Notes: generated by a model from the letters alone, not told the origin. A DNA stretch of 64,000 nt from Streptomyces abyssalis (GCF_001751365.1 NZ_LJGT01000040.1:663696-727695); one strand, 5' to 3'; shown: positions 35,041-44,628, numbered from the stretch's first letter. Translations and numbers: made by a program.

Positions 35041-35649
35041 TCAGGCTTGCGTCAGCCTGCGGAGCGTGGCGTCCAGACCCGCGTCACCGGCCCTTCGTCG
35101 GTTGTACGGCAGCTTCGAGAGCACCGCGGCCATGCCGCATGTGTTGCTCAGCGCGGAGAAGACCAGTCCGCCGCCGATCAGGAACGAAAGGACGCGCGCA
35201 CCCGGAACTGCAAGGTCGAGCAGAATGCCCAGCACGACCAGCGACCCTGCCACGAGCCTGACCTGACGCTCCATCGGCCATACCGCACGTGCGCCCTCCG
35301 GACGGTCGAGCGTGTGACCGCCCCGGGCCCAGGCCTGCGTCCCGCCTTCGAGCGACGTCGCCGTGATCCCCTGGCCCGCCAGTCGGCCGCACGCCGTACC
35401 GGAACGGGCCCCGGACGCGCAGACGACGACCAGTTCGCCCTTTCCGGTGGCGGCGCCCAGCGCGGTCAGCGCGTCGTCGAGACGGTCGAGCGGAACGTTG
35501 TGCGCGCCGGGGATGTGCCCCGAGGCGTACTCCCCGGGAGCGCGGACGTCGATGACGGTGGCGCTGTTCAGCCGTGGTGCGAGTTCGTCGACCGTGAGAG
35601 TCGCGGACGGGTCGGTCACAGCGGAGCCTTCCGGTTCGGTTCTGATCAT
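35041..35649 (-). CDS. rhodanese-domain protein with C-terminal membrane (DUF2892-type) segment
   Basis: A 202-residue protein. The rhodanese domain (about 15-115) has VIDVRAPGEYASGHIPGA and the active-site loop VVCASGARS with catalytic Cys. A C-terminal unit with two hydrophobic helices (LVAGSLVVLGILLDL and FLIGGGLVFSALSNTCGM) matches the YgaP-like DUF2892 region. The architecture resembles E. coli YgaP, a membrane sulfurtransferase. Its end lies 1 bp beyond the HAD gene end on the opposite strand. The GTG at 35619, behind GGAAGG, is a credible alternative start. Confidence 0.85.
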   Translation of the reverse strand: MIRTEPEGSAVTDPSATLTVDELAPRLNSATVIDVRAPGEYASGHIPGAHNVPLDRLDDALTALGAATGKGELVVVCASGARSGTACGRLAGQGITATSLEGGTQAWARGGHTLDRPEGARAVWPMERQVRLVAGSLVVLGILLDLAVPGARVLSFLIGGGLVFSALSNTCGMAAVLSKLPYNRRRAGDAGLDATLRRLTQA

Positions 35650-35929
35650 CCTGCTTCAGATCTGACCGGCTCAGCAGTGCCGCGGAGTGAGGTATTCCGG
35701 ATGTCCGCACGGAATCCCCTCGACTCTGTCCGCCCTCCCGGGCAATTCGCCCATTCGTGTCATACGGCCTGTGGTGCGGTGGCGGGCGGAGACCCGCCGG
35801 TCCCGGAACCGCCCACCGCATGCCACGACGCCACCGGCACACGCCACGGGGCCACCGGCACGCGCCGCGTGCGCCCGTGGACGGCCGGCCCGAGGTGCGC
35901 CTCGTGGTGCCCGGGCTGACGCTGGAGGC

Positions 35930-38641
35930 ATGTTGACGCTGGGCCATCTGACCGCGGGTTCTCCGCCGCTGCTGCGGTGGGCCAGCACAGGGGACGCGCC
36001 CGACGACCCCGGCAGGCTGGTGGAGAGGATCATGCGCTGCGGCCCCGACGGCCCGCCGATCGGTGAACGTACGGAGCGTGTGCTGCTCGTGACGTCCGCC
36101 GACAGCGATCTGGAGTGGGTGCGGCTCCGCGCCGAGGACGCGTCGGGCGTGGTGCTCTGCGGCGAGACCGGCGACGGCGACGAGGTGCCCGACTGCGGCC
36201 TCGTCCCCGTACTGACGCCCCTGATCCCCGGCGGACCGGTGCGGGTCGCGGAGGCGCTCATGGGAGCACAGGTCGCGGCGCTGCAGGCGGAGGTCCAGCA
36301 GGTCGAGACCTACACGAACGTCGCCGCGCACGCGATGGCCGAGGGCGGCGGCCCCGAAGGCGTACTGGAGTGGGTCTCACGTGAGTCCCACGCGGAGGTG
36401 CGAGTGGTCGACGGCTACCGGGAGCAGGACTGGCCCCCGGAGGTGTCCCGGCACACCGCTCTGCTGCGGGAGCTGGTACGAGGCCGGGAGGTCGGGCCGG
36501 TACGGGGCGCCGCGCAGGGACGTTACGTCGAGGTGTGGCCGGTGGGCATCGGGCCGCCCCACCGGCTGCTGGTCGCCTCCCGTGACAAGCCATGGGGAGG
36601 ACGCAGCCGGTTCGGCCTGGAACAGGTAGCCGTGATGGTGGCCGGGCTGCTGCGCGAGGAGGACGTGACGGAACGCGAGCGCCGACTCCACTCCGCGGTA
36701 CAGGCGGCACGGACCTCGGCGTTCCAGTACCTGATGGTGGGCGACGTGACCTCCGCCGGACGAGCCGTGGAACCCCTGGCGCCCGGCCTGATGGCCGCGG
36801 GCGTGGTGCAGGTCGCGGTCCTGGAGAAGGCGGCGGAGGAGGACCGCGAGGAGGTCGCGGCGGAGGTCGAGGAGGCGCTGCAGTGGGGACGGGCGCTGAC
36901 CGTACTCTGCCCGGTCGACGACGCCCAGCTCATCATCATCTGGGACGGTGCGCAGGCCCCCGTCCAGACCGTGCTGGAGCCGGTCGCCGAAGCGGACCCC
37001 GACCGTGCCGTGGGGGTCAGCGGCCGCGGGCCCCTGGAACACGCCGCGCGCCTCTACGGTGCGGCCGCGGTGAGCGTGGAGGCGGCTCTGCGCACCCCGG
37101 GCGGCGTGGCGGTGCACGACGGACGCCCGCCTCTCGCGGAACTGCTCGACACCTCGGCCCGTGCATGGGCCAGGGAGCTGCTGGCGCCGCTGGAGCAGAA
37201 CCTCGCCGACGCGGAACGGCGACGGCTGCTGGAGGTGTGCAGCGCGGGAATCCAGATGGGATCGCAGGGCGCCGGACGGCTACTCGGGCTGCACCGCGAC
37301 ACCGTCCTGTCACGGATGGGCGAGCTGACGGGACGGGTGGGCCTGGACCGCGCACTGCTCGGGGACCGGGCGAAGCTGGATCTGGCGATGCGCCTGGCCG
37401 ACCTGCCGCCGCCGGTACCGGGGGTGGTGCCGGCCGGCGGCGTGCGTCAGGTCCTCGACAACGAAGGCGCCGTCATGTGGGGCAACGGCGTGCTGTCCGG
37501 GCTCCCTCCACGTCTGCTGTCGGCCCTGTCCGTATGGGTCGAGCATGAACTCGACCCCGAGGAGACGGCCCGCGAACTGGGCATCTCCCGCGGCAGTCTC
37601 GCGAGCTGGCTGCGGGAGGCCGGCACCCTCACACATCTGCCGCTGCGCAAGGACAGGCCGGCAGCCCTCCACGAACTGCTCTGGGCGCTGTACACCTCGG
37701 GCCACGTCCGGCCTTCCACCGTCACGGGCAGCGAACGGGAAGCGCGGCGGACCGCCCCGGACGGGACCGCCGAGAAGTCCCCGGAGGAGACCGGCGAGGC
37801 CGCGGAGACCGCCGGGACCGCGGAGCAGGCCAGGAGCATCGCCGGACAGCCCCCCACCGACAGGCCGCACCCCGCGCGCGCCTACGACTACTTCCTGGGC
37901 GGCCGGACGAACTACGCGGCCGACAGGTCCGCCGCTCAGCAGTCCGTCGAAGCCGCCCCCGCCGTGGCGGTCATGGCCCGCGAGAACCGTGCCTTCATGC
38001 TCCGCGCCGTACGCCATCTCGCCGGGCACGCCGGCATACGGCAGTTCCTCGACCTGGGCGCCGGAATCCCGACCGAGCCCAGCCTCCATCAGGTCGCACA
38101 GTCCGAAGCCCCCAGCGCACGCGTCGTCTACGTGGACGAGGACCCCGTCGTACACGCACACGCCGAGGCCCTGCTCAGCGGCAGCCCGCTCGGCCGCACC
38201 GCGTTTCTGCGGGCAGACGCCACGGACCCCGCCCGCGTCCTCGACTCTCCAGAGGTCCGCGAATCCCTCGACCTGGACCAGCCGGTGTCTCTCTCCCTGG
38301 TCGCGCTGCTGCCCTTCGTCACCGACGACCGTGTCGCGTACGAGATGATCCGGGGCTTCACCGATGCGCTGGCGCCCGGGAGCTATCTGACGCTCTCGCA
38401 CTTCACCGGCGACATCGATCCCGGGGAGGCGGACACGGTCTGCGAGCAGCACCAGAAGCTGACGGGCACCCCGGTGAAGCCCCGTACGTACGACGAAGTT
38501 GCGGCGCTGCTCGACGGGTTGGAGCTCGTCGAGCCCGGGATCGTGCTGGTGCACCGCTGGCGCTCGGAACGCTCCGAGGAGGATCTGGCGGAGGACGACG
38601 CGCGGGTCGGCTCATACGGGGCGGTCGCCCGCATCCGCTAG
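35930..38641 (+). CDS. PucR-like regulator fused to a SAM-dependent methyltransferase domain
   Basis: A 903-residue protein in one uninterrupted frame. The N-terminal 600 residues look like a PucR/CdaR-type regulator: a sensory region, then a PucR-type helix-turn-helix (MGSQGAGRLLGLHRDTVLSR) and a second HTH-like segment (TARELGISRGSLASWLRE). After a Thr/Glu-rich linker, residues about 645-900 match the Streptomyces S-adenosyl methyltransferase family Methyltransf_19 (PF04672): HPARAYDYFLGGRTNYAADR, then motif I FLDLGAGIPTEPSLHQVAQ and VVYVDEDPVV. ATG 35930 follows GGAGG closely; TTG 35933 is an alternative. The combination is unusual. Confidence 0.8.
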   Translation: MLTLGHLTAGSPPLLRWASTGDAPDDPGRLVERIMRCGPDGPPIGERTERVLLVTSADSDLEWVRLRAEDASGVVLCGETGDGDEVPDCGLVPVLTPLIPGGPVRVAEALMGAQVAALQAEVQQVETYTNVAAHAMAEGGGPEGVLEWVSRESHAEVRVVDGYREQDWPPEVSRHTALLRELVRGREVGPVRGAAQGRYVEVWPVGIGPPHRLLVASRDKPWGGRSRFGLEQVAVMVAGLLREEDVTERERRLHSAVQAARTSAFQYLMVGDVTSAGRAVEPLAPGLMAAGVVQVAVLEKAAEEDREEVAAEVEEALQWGRALTVLCPVDDAQLIIIWDGAQAPVQTVLEPVAEADPDRAVGVSGRGPLEHAARLYGAAAVSVEAALRTPGGVAVHDGRPPLAELLDTSARAWARELLAPLEQNLADAERRRLLEVCSAGIQMGSQGAGRLLGLHRDTVLSRMGELTGRVGLDRALLGDRAKLDLAMRLADLPPPVPGVVPAGGVRQVLDNEGAVMWGNGVLSGLPPRLLSALSVWVEHELDPEETARELGISRGSLASWLREAGTLTHLPLRKDRPAALHELLWALYTSGHVRPSTVTGSEREARRTAPDGTAEKSPEETGEAAETAGTAEQARSIAGQPPTDRPHPARAYDYFLGGRTNYAADRSAAQQSVEAAPAVAVMARENRAFMLRAVRHLAGHAGIRQFLDLGAGIPTEPSLHQVAQSEAPSARVVYVDEDPVVHAHAEALLSGSPLGRTAFLRADATDPARVLDSPEVRESLDLDQPVSLSLVALLPFVTDDRVAYEMIRGFTDALAPGSYLTLSHFTGDIDPGEADTVCEQHQKLTGTPVKPRTYDEVAALLDGLELVEPGIVLVHRWRSERSEEDLAEDDARVGSYGAVARIR

Positions 38642-38791
38642 GAGCGCGCCGGCGAGGGGCGGCTCCGGGCGGGTGGCCGACGGGTGTCGCGGGTGCGTGA
38701 GCGGCCGGGCGGAAAACCGGTGTCGTGGGTGCGTGCGCGCATGGAACGATCGGAGATCCACCGCCTCCCAGGTCCGCAGGAGACCCTCGCC

Positions 38792-39616
38792 TTGACCCCG
38801 GTCCCGCCCGGCCCCCGGCCCGAGCATCTGCAGGCGGACTGCGCGAACTGCTTCGGCCTGTGCTGCGTGGCGCTGCCCTTCCTCGCATCCCCGGAATTCG
38901 CCTTCGCCAAGGACGCGGGCGAGCCCTGCCCGAACCTCCGGCCGGACTTCCGCTGCGGCATCCACGCCGGGCTCCGCGAGCGGGGCTTCTCCGGCTGCAG
39001 CGTGTACGACTGCCACGGAGCGGGCCAGAAGGTCTCCCAGGTCACCTTCGGCGGCCGCGACTGGCGGCGCGAACCCGGCACCGCGGAGCGGATGTTCGAG
39101 GTCTTCCCGGTGATGAGACAGCTGCATGAGCTGCTGCTGTTCCTGACCGAAGCGGTGACGCTCCCGGGCACCGGGCCCCAGCGCGGCGAACTGGGCCGTG
39201 CTCTGGACGACGTCACGCGCCTCACGCACGGCAGCCCGGACGAGCTCGCCGCCGTGGACATGCGGGCGCTCCGCGACCGCGTCAACGGCCTGCTGCTGCG
39301 TACGAGCGAAACCGTACGGTCGCGGCAGCCCGGCCCGAAGAAGGACCACAGAGGTGCCGACCTCACCGGAGCGCGGCTGGCCGGAGCGGATCTGCGGGGC
39401 GCGTCGCTGCGAGGGGCCCGCCTGATCGCCGCCGACCTGGTCGGTGCGGACCTGCGGAGCGCGGACCTGACGGGAGCCGACCTGCGGGACGCCGACCTGA
39501 GCGGAGCGGACCTCAGCGGAAGTCTCTTCCTGACCCGGTCGCAGCTCGACGCGGCGAAGGGCAGCCCGGCGACCCGGGTCCCGGACGGGCTCGGCCGCCC
39601 GGCGCACTGGCGGTAG
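38792..39616 (+). CDS. pentapeptide-repeat protein with N-terminal Cys cluster
   Basis: A 274-residue protein. The first 90 residues hold a Cys-rich module (DCANCFGLCC, then PCPNL, FRCGIH and GCSVYDCHG), probably a metal site. The C-terminal third is a run of about eleven A(D/N)LxG-type pentapeptides (ADLTG to ADLSG), which fold as a right-handed quadrilateral beta-helix. I favour the TTG at 38792 (LTPVPPGP), which has GGAG eight bases upstream; an ATG at 38741 without a ribosome site would add 17 residues. Some pentapeptide proteins mimic DNA and protect gyrase; that is not indicated here. Confidence 0.78.
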   Translation: MTPVPPGPRPEHLQADCANCFGLCCVALPFLASPEFAFAKDAGEPCPNLRPDFRCGIHAGLRERGFSGCSVYDCHGAGQKVSQVTFGGRDWRREPGTAERMFEVFPVMRQLHELLLFLTEAVTLPGTGPQRGELGRALDDVTRLTHGSPDELAAVDMRALRDRVNGLLLRTSETVRSRQPGPKKDHRGADLTGARLAGADLRGASLRGARLIAADLVGADLRSADLTGADLRDADLSGADLSGSLFLTRSQLDAAKGSPATRVPDGLGRPAHWR

Positions 39617-39684
39617 GCCCTCAGGGCCCCGGCCGTTCGGGCGGGCCGCCGCCGGTCAGGGCACAGTGCCCAGCGGCGGCAGCC

Positions 39685-39915
39685 TCAGCCGCAGCAGCCC
39701 CCGCCGCAGCAGCCGCCCCCGCCGCCTCCCGCCGGCGCGGCAGCCGCGCCGGGGGCGGACGCGGCGGAGGCACCGCCCACAGCCACGGTCGACAGCAGCT
39801 TCACCGTGTCCCCGTGGCCGTTGGGGCAGTCGGCCGGCGCCCCCGACTCGGCCATGGGACGGGCCAGTTCGAACTGCGTGTCGCACTCACGGCAGCGGTA
39901 CTCGTATCGCGGCAT
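39685..39915 (-). CDS. FmdB-family zinc ribbon protein with Gly/Cys tail
   Basis: A 76-residue protein. The N-terminal zinc ribbon (MPRYEYRCRECDTQFE, then PADCPNGHG) matches the FmdB regulatory-protein family. An Ala/Gly-rich linker is followed by a tail of glycines and Cys-Cys pairs. Such tails occur on many actinobacterial FmdB proteins and could bind metal. The short length is normal for the family. Regulation and partner unknown. Confidence 0.85.
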   Translation of the reverse strand: MPRYEYRCRECDTQFELARPMAESGAPADCPNGHGDTVKLLSTVAVGGASAASAPGAAAAPAGGGGGGCCGGGCCG

Positions 39916-40007
39916 GCACGAATGCTACCGGCGCGCGTCAGCCTTGCCGACGGCTTTCAGCCCCCGCCGGCGGACGGCAGGGCCGCCCACGCCCGCACGC
40001 CCGCACA

Positions 40008-41273
40008 TCACTGACCGGCGGCCCGCTGCTCCCGGATCTGTTCGACCACCCGCTGGACCGCCTCCTTCACGGCGTCCAGCTCGGTCAGCAGATGCCAGTA
40101 GTCAGGGTGGCGTCCCGTCAGCCCGGCCACAGCCCGGTCCACACGCGCGACGGCGTCGTCGAGCGGCCCCGCGTGGGACGGGTCGGGCGTGCTGCGACCT
40201 GCCATCGCCAGGCGCTGAGCGTCACGGATCGCGAAACGCGTCCGCTCGACCTCCTTCGTGTGGTCGAAGGAGACCTCGTTGAGCCGCTGCAGCCGGTCAC
40301 CGGCCGCCTTGATCGCCTCGTCCGCGGAGTTCAGCAGCGCCCGCACCGTCGACAGCTGCGCCGTCGCGTCGGCCCAGCGCTGCTCGTCGCGCGCCTTGCG
40401 GCCCTCCGCCAGCTTCTCCTCCGCCCGCTGTACGGACTTGGCCGCCTGCGCCGGCACCTGCTGAAGGTCCTGCCAGCAGGCGGCACTGAAGCGGCGCCGC
40501 AGCTCACTCAGCACCGGCTCGACCTGGCCGGCCCGGGTGTGCAGCGCCTGTGCGCGCGTACGGAGCGATGCGAGCCGCTTGTCGGTCTCCGCTGCCCGCT
40601 CGGGCAGCCGCTCCGCCTCTCCGCGGACCGCTTCGGCCTCGCGCACGACGCGGTCCGCGCGGCGCAGCGTCTCCTGCACGCCGTGCTGCCCCGCGCCCTC
40701 GTTGAGCTTGGTCAGATCAGGGGAGAGCGCCGCGAGCCGGCCGGCGAGATCATCGGCCTTGAGCCCGGAGTCCCGTGTGGCGTCCAGGGCGTTCGACGCC
40801 GCCAGCAGGCCCTGCTTGGCCCGCTCCACGGCTGGGGCGAGCCGCGCCAGCTGCGTCTCGGCCTGCGACAGCAGCGGGGCCAGGCTCTCCCCGAACCGCT
40901 GCAGCTCGCCCCTGACCCGCTCCAGCTCCTGGCGGGCCTTCGCCAGCTCGGCACGTGCGCGGGCGGCGGCGCCGGCATCGAGGTCGTCCCGGTCCAGGTC
41001 GTGGGCGTCGACGGCGGAGATGTACTCGTGGCTGACCTGGTCGATACGGGAGCCGAAGTCCGCGAAGTCCGCGACCGCCTTGCGGGCGGCGGGGGAGTCG
41101 TCGACGGCGTTCAGGGTCTCGATGGAGATCCGCAGGTCACGCTGCGCGGTGTCCAGCTCGTAGAAGGCGGCCGCGGCGTCGTCCTTGGCCGCCTGCGCGT
41201 CGGCGCGCTGATGCTCCGCACGGGCGCTGCCCCAGCCCCAGCGGCGGGTGCCGCCGCCGTTCATAGCCGCCAC
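40008..41273 (-). CDS. long coiled-coil protein of unknown function
   Basis: A 421-residue Ala/Glu/Arg-rich protein that is almost entirely helical with heptad-like patterns (residues about 20-410). There is no signal peptide, membrane segment or catalytic motif. Streptomyces carries homologous hypothetical proteins of this length near the FmdB gene, which argues that it is a real conserved gene. The GTG start at 41273 has GGAGAGG upstream; an ATG three codons later is an alternative. A scaffold or cytoskeleton-like role is possible but unproven. Confidence 0.75.
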   Translation of the reverse strand: MAAMNGGGTRRWGWGSARAEHQRADAQAAKDDAAAAFYELDTAQRDLRISIETLNAVDDSPAARKAVADFADFGSRIDQVSHEYISAVDAHDLDRDDLDAGAAARARAELAKARQELERVRGELQRFGESLAPLLSQAETQLARLAPAVERAKQGLLAASNALDATRDSGLKADDLAGRLAALSPDLTKLNEGAGQHGVQETLRRADRVVREAEAVRGEAERLPERAAETDKRLASLRTRAQALHTRAGQVEPVLSELRRRFSAACWQDLQQVPAQAAKSVQRAEEKLAEGRKARDEQRWADATAQLSTVRALLNSADEAIKAAGDRLQRLNEVSFDHTKEVERTRFAIRDAQRLAMAGRSTPDPSHAGPLDDAVARVDRAVAGLTGRHPDYWHLLTELDAVKEAVQRVVEQIREQRAAGQ

Positions 41274-41486
41274 CGAACCTCTCCCCGCGTCCCCACGTCC
41301 CGCACCAGCGATCGCTGGTCATTCTCCCACCCTGGGCCAACGAACACACGAGCCAGTTCGTTCAACGATACGTGGAAAACACCACCGGACATCCCCCGCG
41401 GGCGCCGGAGGCCCAGCCCCCGGCCGCCGGCCGCAAGGGTTTGCGCCGCCCGACGCGGGACAAGGTAGTCTGTGGCCTCGTTCGAA

Positions 41487-41561
41487 GGGCGCATAGCTCA
41501 GCGGTAGAGCGCTTGCCTTACAAGCAAGATGTCACTGGTTCGATCCCAGTTGTGCCCACCA
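41487..41561 (+). tRNA. tRNA-Val (anticodon TAC)
   Basis: A full cloverleaf is visible. The acceptor stem GGGCGCA pairs with TGTGCCC, the D-arm GCTC pairs with GAGC, and the anticodon stem is CTTGC/GCAAG with loop CTTACAA, giving anticodon TAC. The T-arm has TTCGATC between ACTGG and CCAGT. The discriminator is A and CCA is encoded. The TAC anticodon reads GTA and, with modification, GTG codons. Confidence 0.97.
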
Positions 41562-41578
41562 CAAACCCGCATGTCAAA

Positions 41579-41604
41579 GGTCCGCCGCATGATCGCGGCG
41601 GGCC
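41579..41604 (+). terminator. terminator after tRNA-Val
   Basis: A 10-bp stem (GGTCCGCCGC/GCGGCGGGCC, one wobble) with loop ATGATC, 18 bp past the CCA end of the tRNA. Confidence 0.75.
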
Positions 41605-41892
41605 TTCGGCGTGTGTTTCCTGTGGGCCGGCCCGCGCAGGCTGACGGCCGGAATCATCTCTCCCTCCCCGGTCGAGCCGGCGCTTCCCGTGTCCCGGGCT
41701 CCTCGAGGCCTCGCCCAACTGCCGGGGATCCGGCGGACTTTGAGGTCTGTTGCCTGTGCCGAGCGGCAGTCGGCTCCTGATCCGGCCCGGCGGGAACCGG
41801 GGAGCGGGCGGGTTGCGTCTTCGGAGCGTCCCGGCCGCCGCACGGGCGTGACGCGACCGACGGGGGACGACCACTCAGAGGGGAATCGCATC
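41605..41892. other. noncoding leader between tRNA terminator and secreted-protein gene
   Basis: About 290 bp without a supported gene. Open frames on both strands lack family features and ribosome sites. An AGAGGGG ribosome site ends a few bases before the GTG at 41893. Confidence 0.4.
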
Positions 41893-42504
41893 GTGGGAAT
41901 CCGAAGGGCGCACAGGGCGGGCCTCGCGGGGCTGGCCGTCGCCGCGCTGCTGGCGACGGGTTACGGCACGGCGCAGGGCGTCTCCGTCGGCGAGGACGTG
42001 AAACCGGGCGGCGGCCCCGCCGGTCCGGACGGACGGCACCAGCCTGCCGCGGCGGCCGCGGACGACGACTACGAGTCGAAACTCGAACTCGGTGACGGCC
42101 GGAAGGTCCACGTGCGGCTGGTGAAGGGCACAGGCGTGCAGGAGCGGCACAAGGCTGCCGGCGGCGGGAAGTGGAGCAAGTGGAAGACGCTCTACAAGAC
42201 CAGGACCGACCTCTGCCAGGGCGTCGGACTCGCCGAGCGCGAAGGCACCGTCTCGCTCATCGCCGACTTCGGCCTGTACTGCTCCGACGGTGAGCCGCCG
42301 ACCGAGTCCGTGGCCGGGGTGGGCACCGGCGACCTGACCGAGTGGGACATCGACGTCACCGAGGACTTCGACGGCTGGGACGACACCTCCATCAACGACG
42401 ACGGCAGCAGGGTCGTCTTCCTCTACGACAGCGACTCCGGTCTCTACACCCTCCGCTGGGAGCGGAGTGAGGGCTTCTCGGAGATCGACCGCCCCGAGGA
42501 GTGA
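41893..42504 (+). CDS. secreted acidic hypothetical protein
   Basis: A 203-residue exported protein. The GTG start gives VGIRRAHRAGLAGLAVAALL, a clear signal peptide with cleavage near residue 30. The mature part begins with an Ala/Gly-rich stretch, then a compact Asp/Glu-rich domain with two Cys, several Trp (GKWSKWKTLY, LTEWDIDV, GWDDTS) and a strand-rich end (RVVFLYDSDSGLYTLRWER). I recognise no family. The start is chosen by its AGAGGGG ribosome site and signal peptide. Confidence 0.65.
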   Translation: MGIRRAHRAGLAGLAVAALLATGYGTAQGVSVGEDVKPGGGPAGPDGRHQPAAAAADDDYESKLELGDGRKVHVRLVKGTGVQERHKAAGGGKWSKWKTLYKTRTDLCQGVGLAEREGTVSLIADFGLYCSDGEPPTESVAGVGTGDLTEWDIDVTEDFDGWDDTSINDDGSRVVFLYDSDSGLYTLRWERSEGFSEIDRPEE

Positions 42505-42676
42505 CCCGGCGGCTCCCCGACTCCCTTGTGTGTCCGGGGAGTTGAGGGTTTCGCGGCGTGGGCGACGGGTCCGTACGGGCGCAGGACACGCCGGGCGGCG
42601 GATGCTGTGCCCGGACGCCCGGCGTGTCCACCATCTCGGCATGACAGAGGGCACCGGCCGAGAGATGAGGGATCGG

Positions 42677-43891
42677 ATGAGAGCGCTGACCCGGCTTCGC
42701 GTCACCCGCATGACCCCCGGCACCCGTGGCAACCGCGGCACACGCGTGGCCCGCCGCAGCCGTCCAGGCCGTACGGGCGGCGGGCTGTCCGGCGCAGGAC
42801 GGACCGGGACGGAACGGGGAACGGGACGGTCCCGCCCGGCCGGCCACCTCGTCCGCGCCGGCGGTGTCCTCGCGCTGGCGCTGGCCACCCTCGGCACCGC
42901 CGCTCCGGCCGCCCCCGCGCCCGCTGATCCGGCGGCCCCTGCGACCGCTGATCCGACGACCCCCGCGACCGCCGCCCCGGCCACCCGGGCCGCTCCGCTG
43001 CCTCCCGCCCCGATGGCCGTCGCGCCGTACCTCTCACTCGGCTGGGGAGACGCGCCGGAACCCGCGGAGGTCATGGCGGCCACCGGCGTCCGCTGGTTCT
43101 CGCTCGCCTTCGTCCTCAGCCGCGGCACCTGCGAACCGCGCTGGGACGGCCGCCGGCCGCTGTCCGGCGGCGTCGACGACCGCACCGTCCGGGCCGTGCG
43201 GGCGGCGGGCGGCGACGTCATCCCGTCCTTCGGCGGCGGCCTGGGGCACAAGCTCGAACAGAGCTGCGCCGACGCGCAGTCGCTGGCGGCCGCGTACCAG
43301 AAGGTGATCGACGCCTACTCCCTCAAGGCGATCGACATCGACATCGAGATGAGCGCCTACCGCAGCAAGGAGGCGCAGCGGAAGACCCTCGCCGCACTCA
43401 GCCGCGTGAAGAAGGCCAACCCCGGCCTGGTCACGTACATCACGCTGCCCAGCTACCGCTCCGGGCCCGACCGTTCGCTCATCGACCGTGCCGCGGAGAT
43501 GGGTGTGGAGCCGGACGCGTGGAGCATCATGCCGTTCTCGTTCGTGCCGTCGGCCAAGGGCGAGGACATGGGACGGATCAGCACGCGCGCGGTCGACGGG
43601 CTCAAGGACCGGCTGATGAACGCGTACGGCTACTCGGAGACCGAGGCGTACGCGCACAGCGGCATCTCCTCGATGAACGGGATCACGGGGGAGGGGGAGA
43701 CGATCACGGTGGAGGACTTCCGCACCATCGCCGCCCACGCGCGCAAGCACGGTCTGAGCAGGCTCACCTTCTGGTCCGTCAACCGGGACCGGCCCTGCGG
43801 CGCACGCCCCTACCCCGCGGAGGACTCCTGCTCGGGAGTTGCGCAGAAGCCGTGGCAGTACACGAAGACCCTGGCGCAGCACGGCCGTTGA
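42677..43891 (+). CDS. secreted GH18-like (chitinase-type) glycosidase
   Basis: A 404-residue exported protein. The N-terminus is basic, Arg/Gly-rich and precedes a hydrophobic segment (LVRAGGVLALALATLGTAAP), then an Ala/Pro/Thr linker. The catalytic domain is a glycoside-hydrolase-18 TIM barrel: VIPSFGGG (barrel strand), the DxDxE motif in LKAIDIDIEMSA with the final Glu as acid, ITLPSYRSGP and a Trp-rich end (LTFWSVNRDRPCGA). The short GH18 motif fits secreted actinobacterial chitinase-like enzymes. The ATG at 42677 has GAGG six bases upstream; ATG 42641 is a longer alternative. Confidence 0.78.
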   Translation: MRALTRLRVTRMTPGTRGNRGTRVARRSRPGRTGGGLSGAGRTGTERGTGRSRPAGHLVRAGGVLALALATLGTAAPAAPAPADPAAPATADPTTPATAAPATRAAPLPPAPMAVAPYLSLGWGDAPEPAEVMAATGVRWFSLAFVLSRGTCEPRWDGRRPLSGGVDDRTVRAVRAAGGDVIPSFGGGLGHKLEQSCADAQSLAAAYQKVIDAYSLKAIDIDIEMSAYRSKEAQRKTLAALSRVKKANPGLVTYITLPSYRSGPDRSLIDRAAEMGVEPDAWSIMPFSFVPSAKGEDMGRISTRAVDGLKDRLMNAYGYSETEAYAHSGISSMNGITGEGETITVEDFRTIAAHARKHGLSRLTFWSVNRDRPCGARPYPAEDSCSGVAQKPWQYTKTLAQHGR

Positions 43892-43923
43892 GCCCGGGCC
43901 GCGGAGCAGGGGCTCCCTCTGCC

Positions 43924-44628
43924 CTACGCCGAGTGCGCCGGCTGACCGGCCTCCCGGCCGTCGCCGGCGTCCTCGGCCTTGCGCCGCAGCGCGTACGCCG
44001 CCAGCGTGCCGAATGTGAACAGCGCCAGCACCGAAACCGCCGTCCCGAGCCAGGTCGCGCCCAGCCAGCGCCCCCCGAAGTAGCCGAGACTCACGCTGTA
44101 CGCGGCCCATGTGAGCCCCGCCAGGGCGGACCACGGGACGAACTCCTTCGCACGACGGTGCGCCGCACCCGCCGTGAGGCTCACGACGGAGCGCCCCGCC
44201 GGGGCGAACCGCGCCAGCACGACCAGCGCGCCCCCGCCGCCCGCGAGCGCACGGCCGAGCCTCTCCTGAGCCAGCCTCAGACGGCGCGAGCGGGACAGGG
44301 CGCGGTCGAAACGGTCACCGCCGCGCCGTGCCATGCGGTACGCGACGAGGTCGCCGAGCACCGAGGCCGTGGCCGCGCACAGCACCAGCGCGAGGATCTC
44401 AGGTACGTGCGCCGACTCGGCGGCATGGCGGGCCTGGTCGGGCAGATCCGCGGCGCCGGCGGCTGTGGTGGTGGCCGTGGTGGCCGTGGTGCCCGCCACG
44501 GCTGTCGCGGCCGCGACGACGAGCACACCGCTGGGCAGCAGGGGAACGAAGACGTCCAGCAGCACGGAGGCCGCGATCACCCCGTACAGCCATGGGGACC
44601 CGGTCACGGATCCCAGGAACTCCAGCAC
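43924..44628 (-). CDS. DedA/VTT-family membrane protein
   Basis: A 234-residue integral membrane protein with five or six hydrophobic stretches. The SNARE-associated (VTT/DedA) domain has the conserved ARFAPAGRSVVSLTAG segment with re-entrant-helix Arg and Gly residues, and ASVLGDLVAYRMARRGG before it. Between the first helix and this core is an Ala/Thr-rich low-complexity patch. DedA proteins help recycle polyprenyl-phosphate or phospholipid carriers and maintain the proton gradient. The gene ends 33 bp from the chitinase-like gene, convergent. Confidence 0.88.
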   Translation of the reverse strand: MLEFLGSVTGSPWLYGVIAASVLLDVFVPLLPSGVLVVAAATAVAGTTATTATTTAAGAADLPDQARHAAESAHVPEILALVLCAATASVLGDLVAYRMARRGGDRFDRALSRSRRLRLAQERLGRALAGGGGALVVLARFAPAGRSVVSLTAGAAHRRAKEFVPWSALAGLTWAAYSVSLGYFGGRWLGATWLGTAVSVLALFTFGTLAAYALRRKAEDAGDGREAGQPAHSA

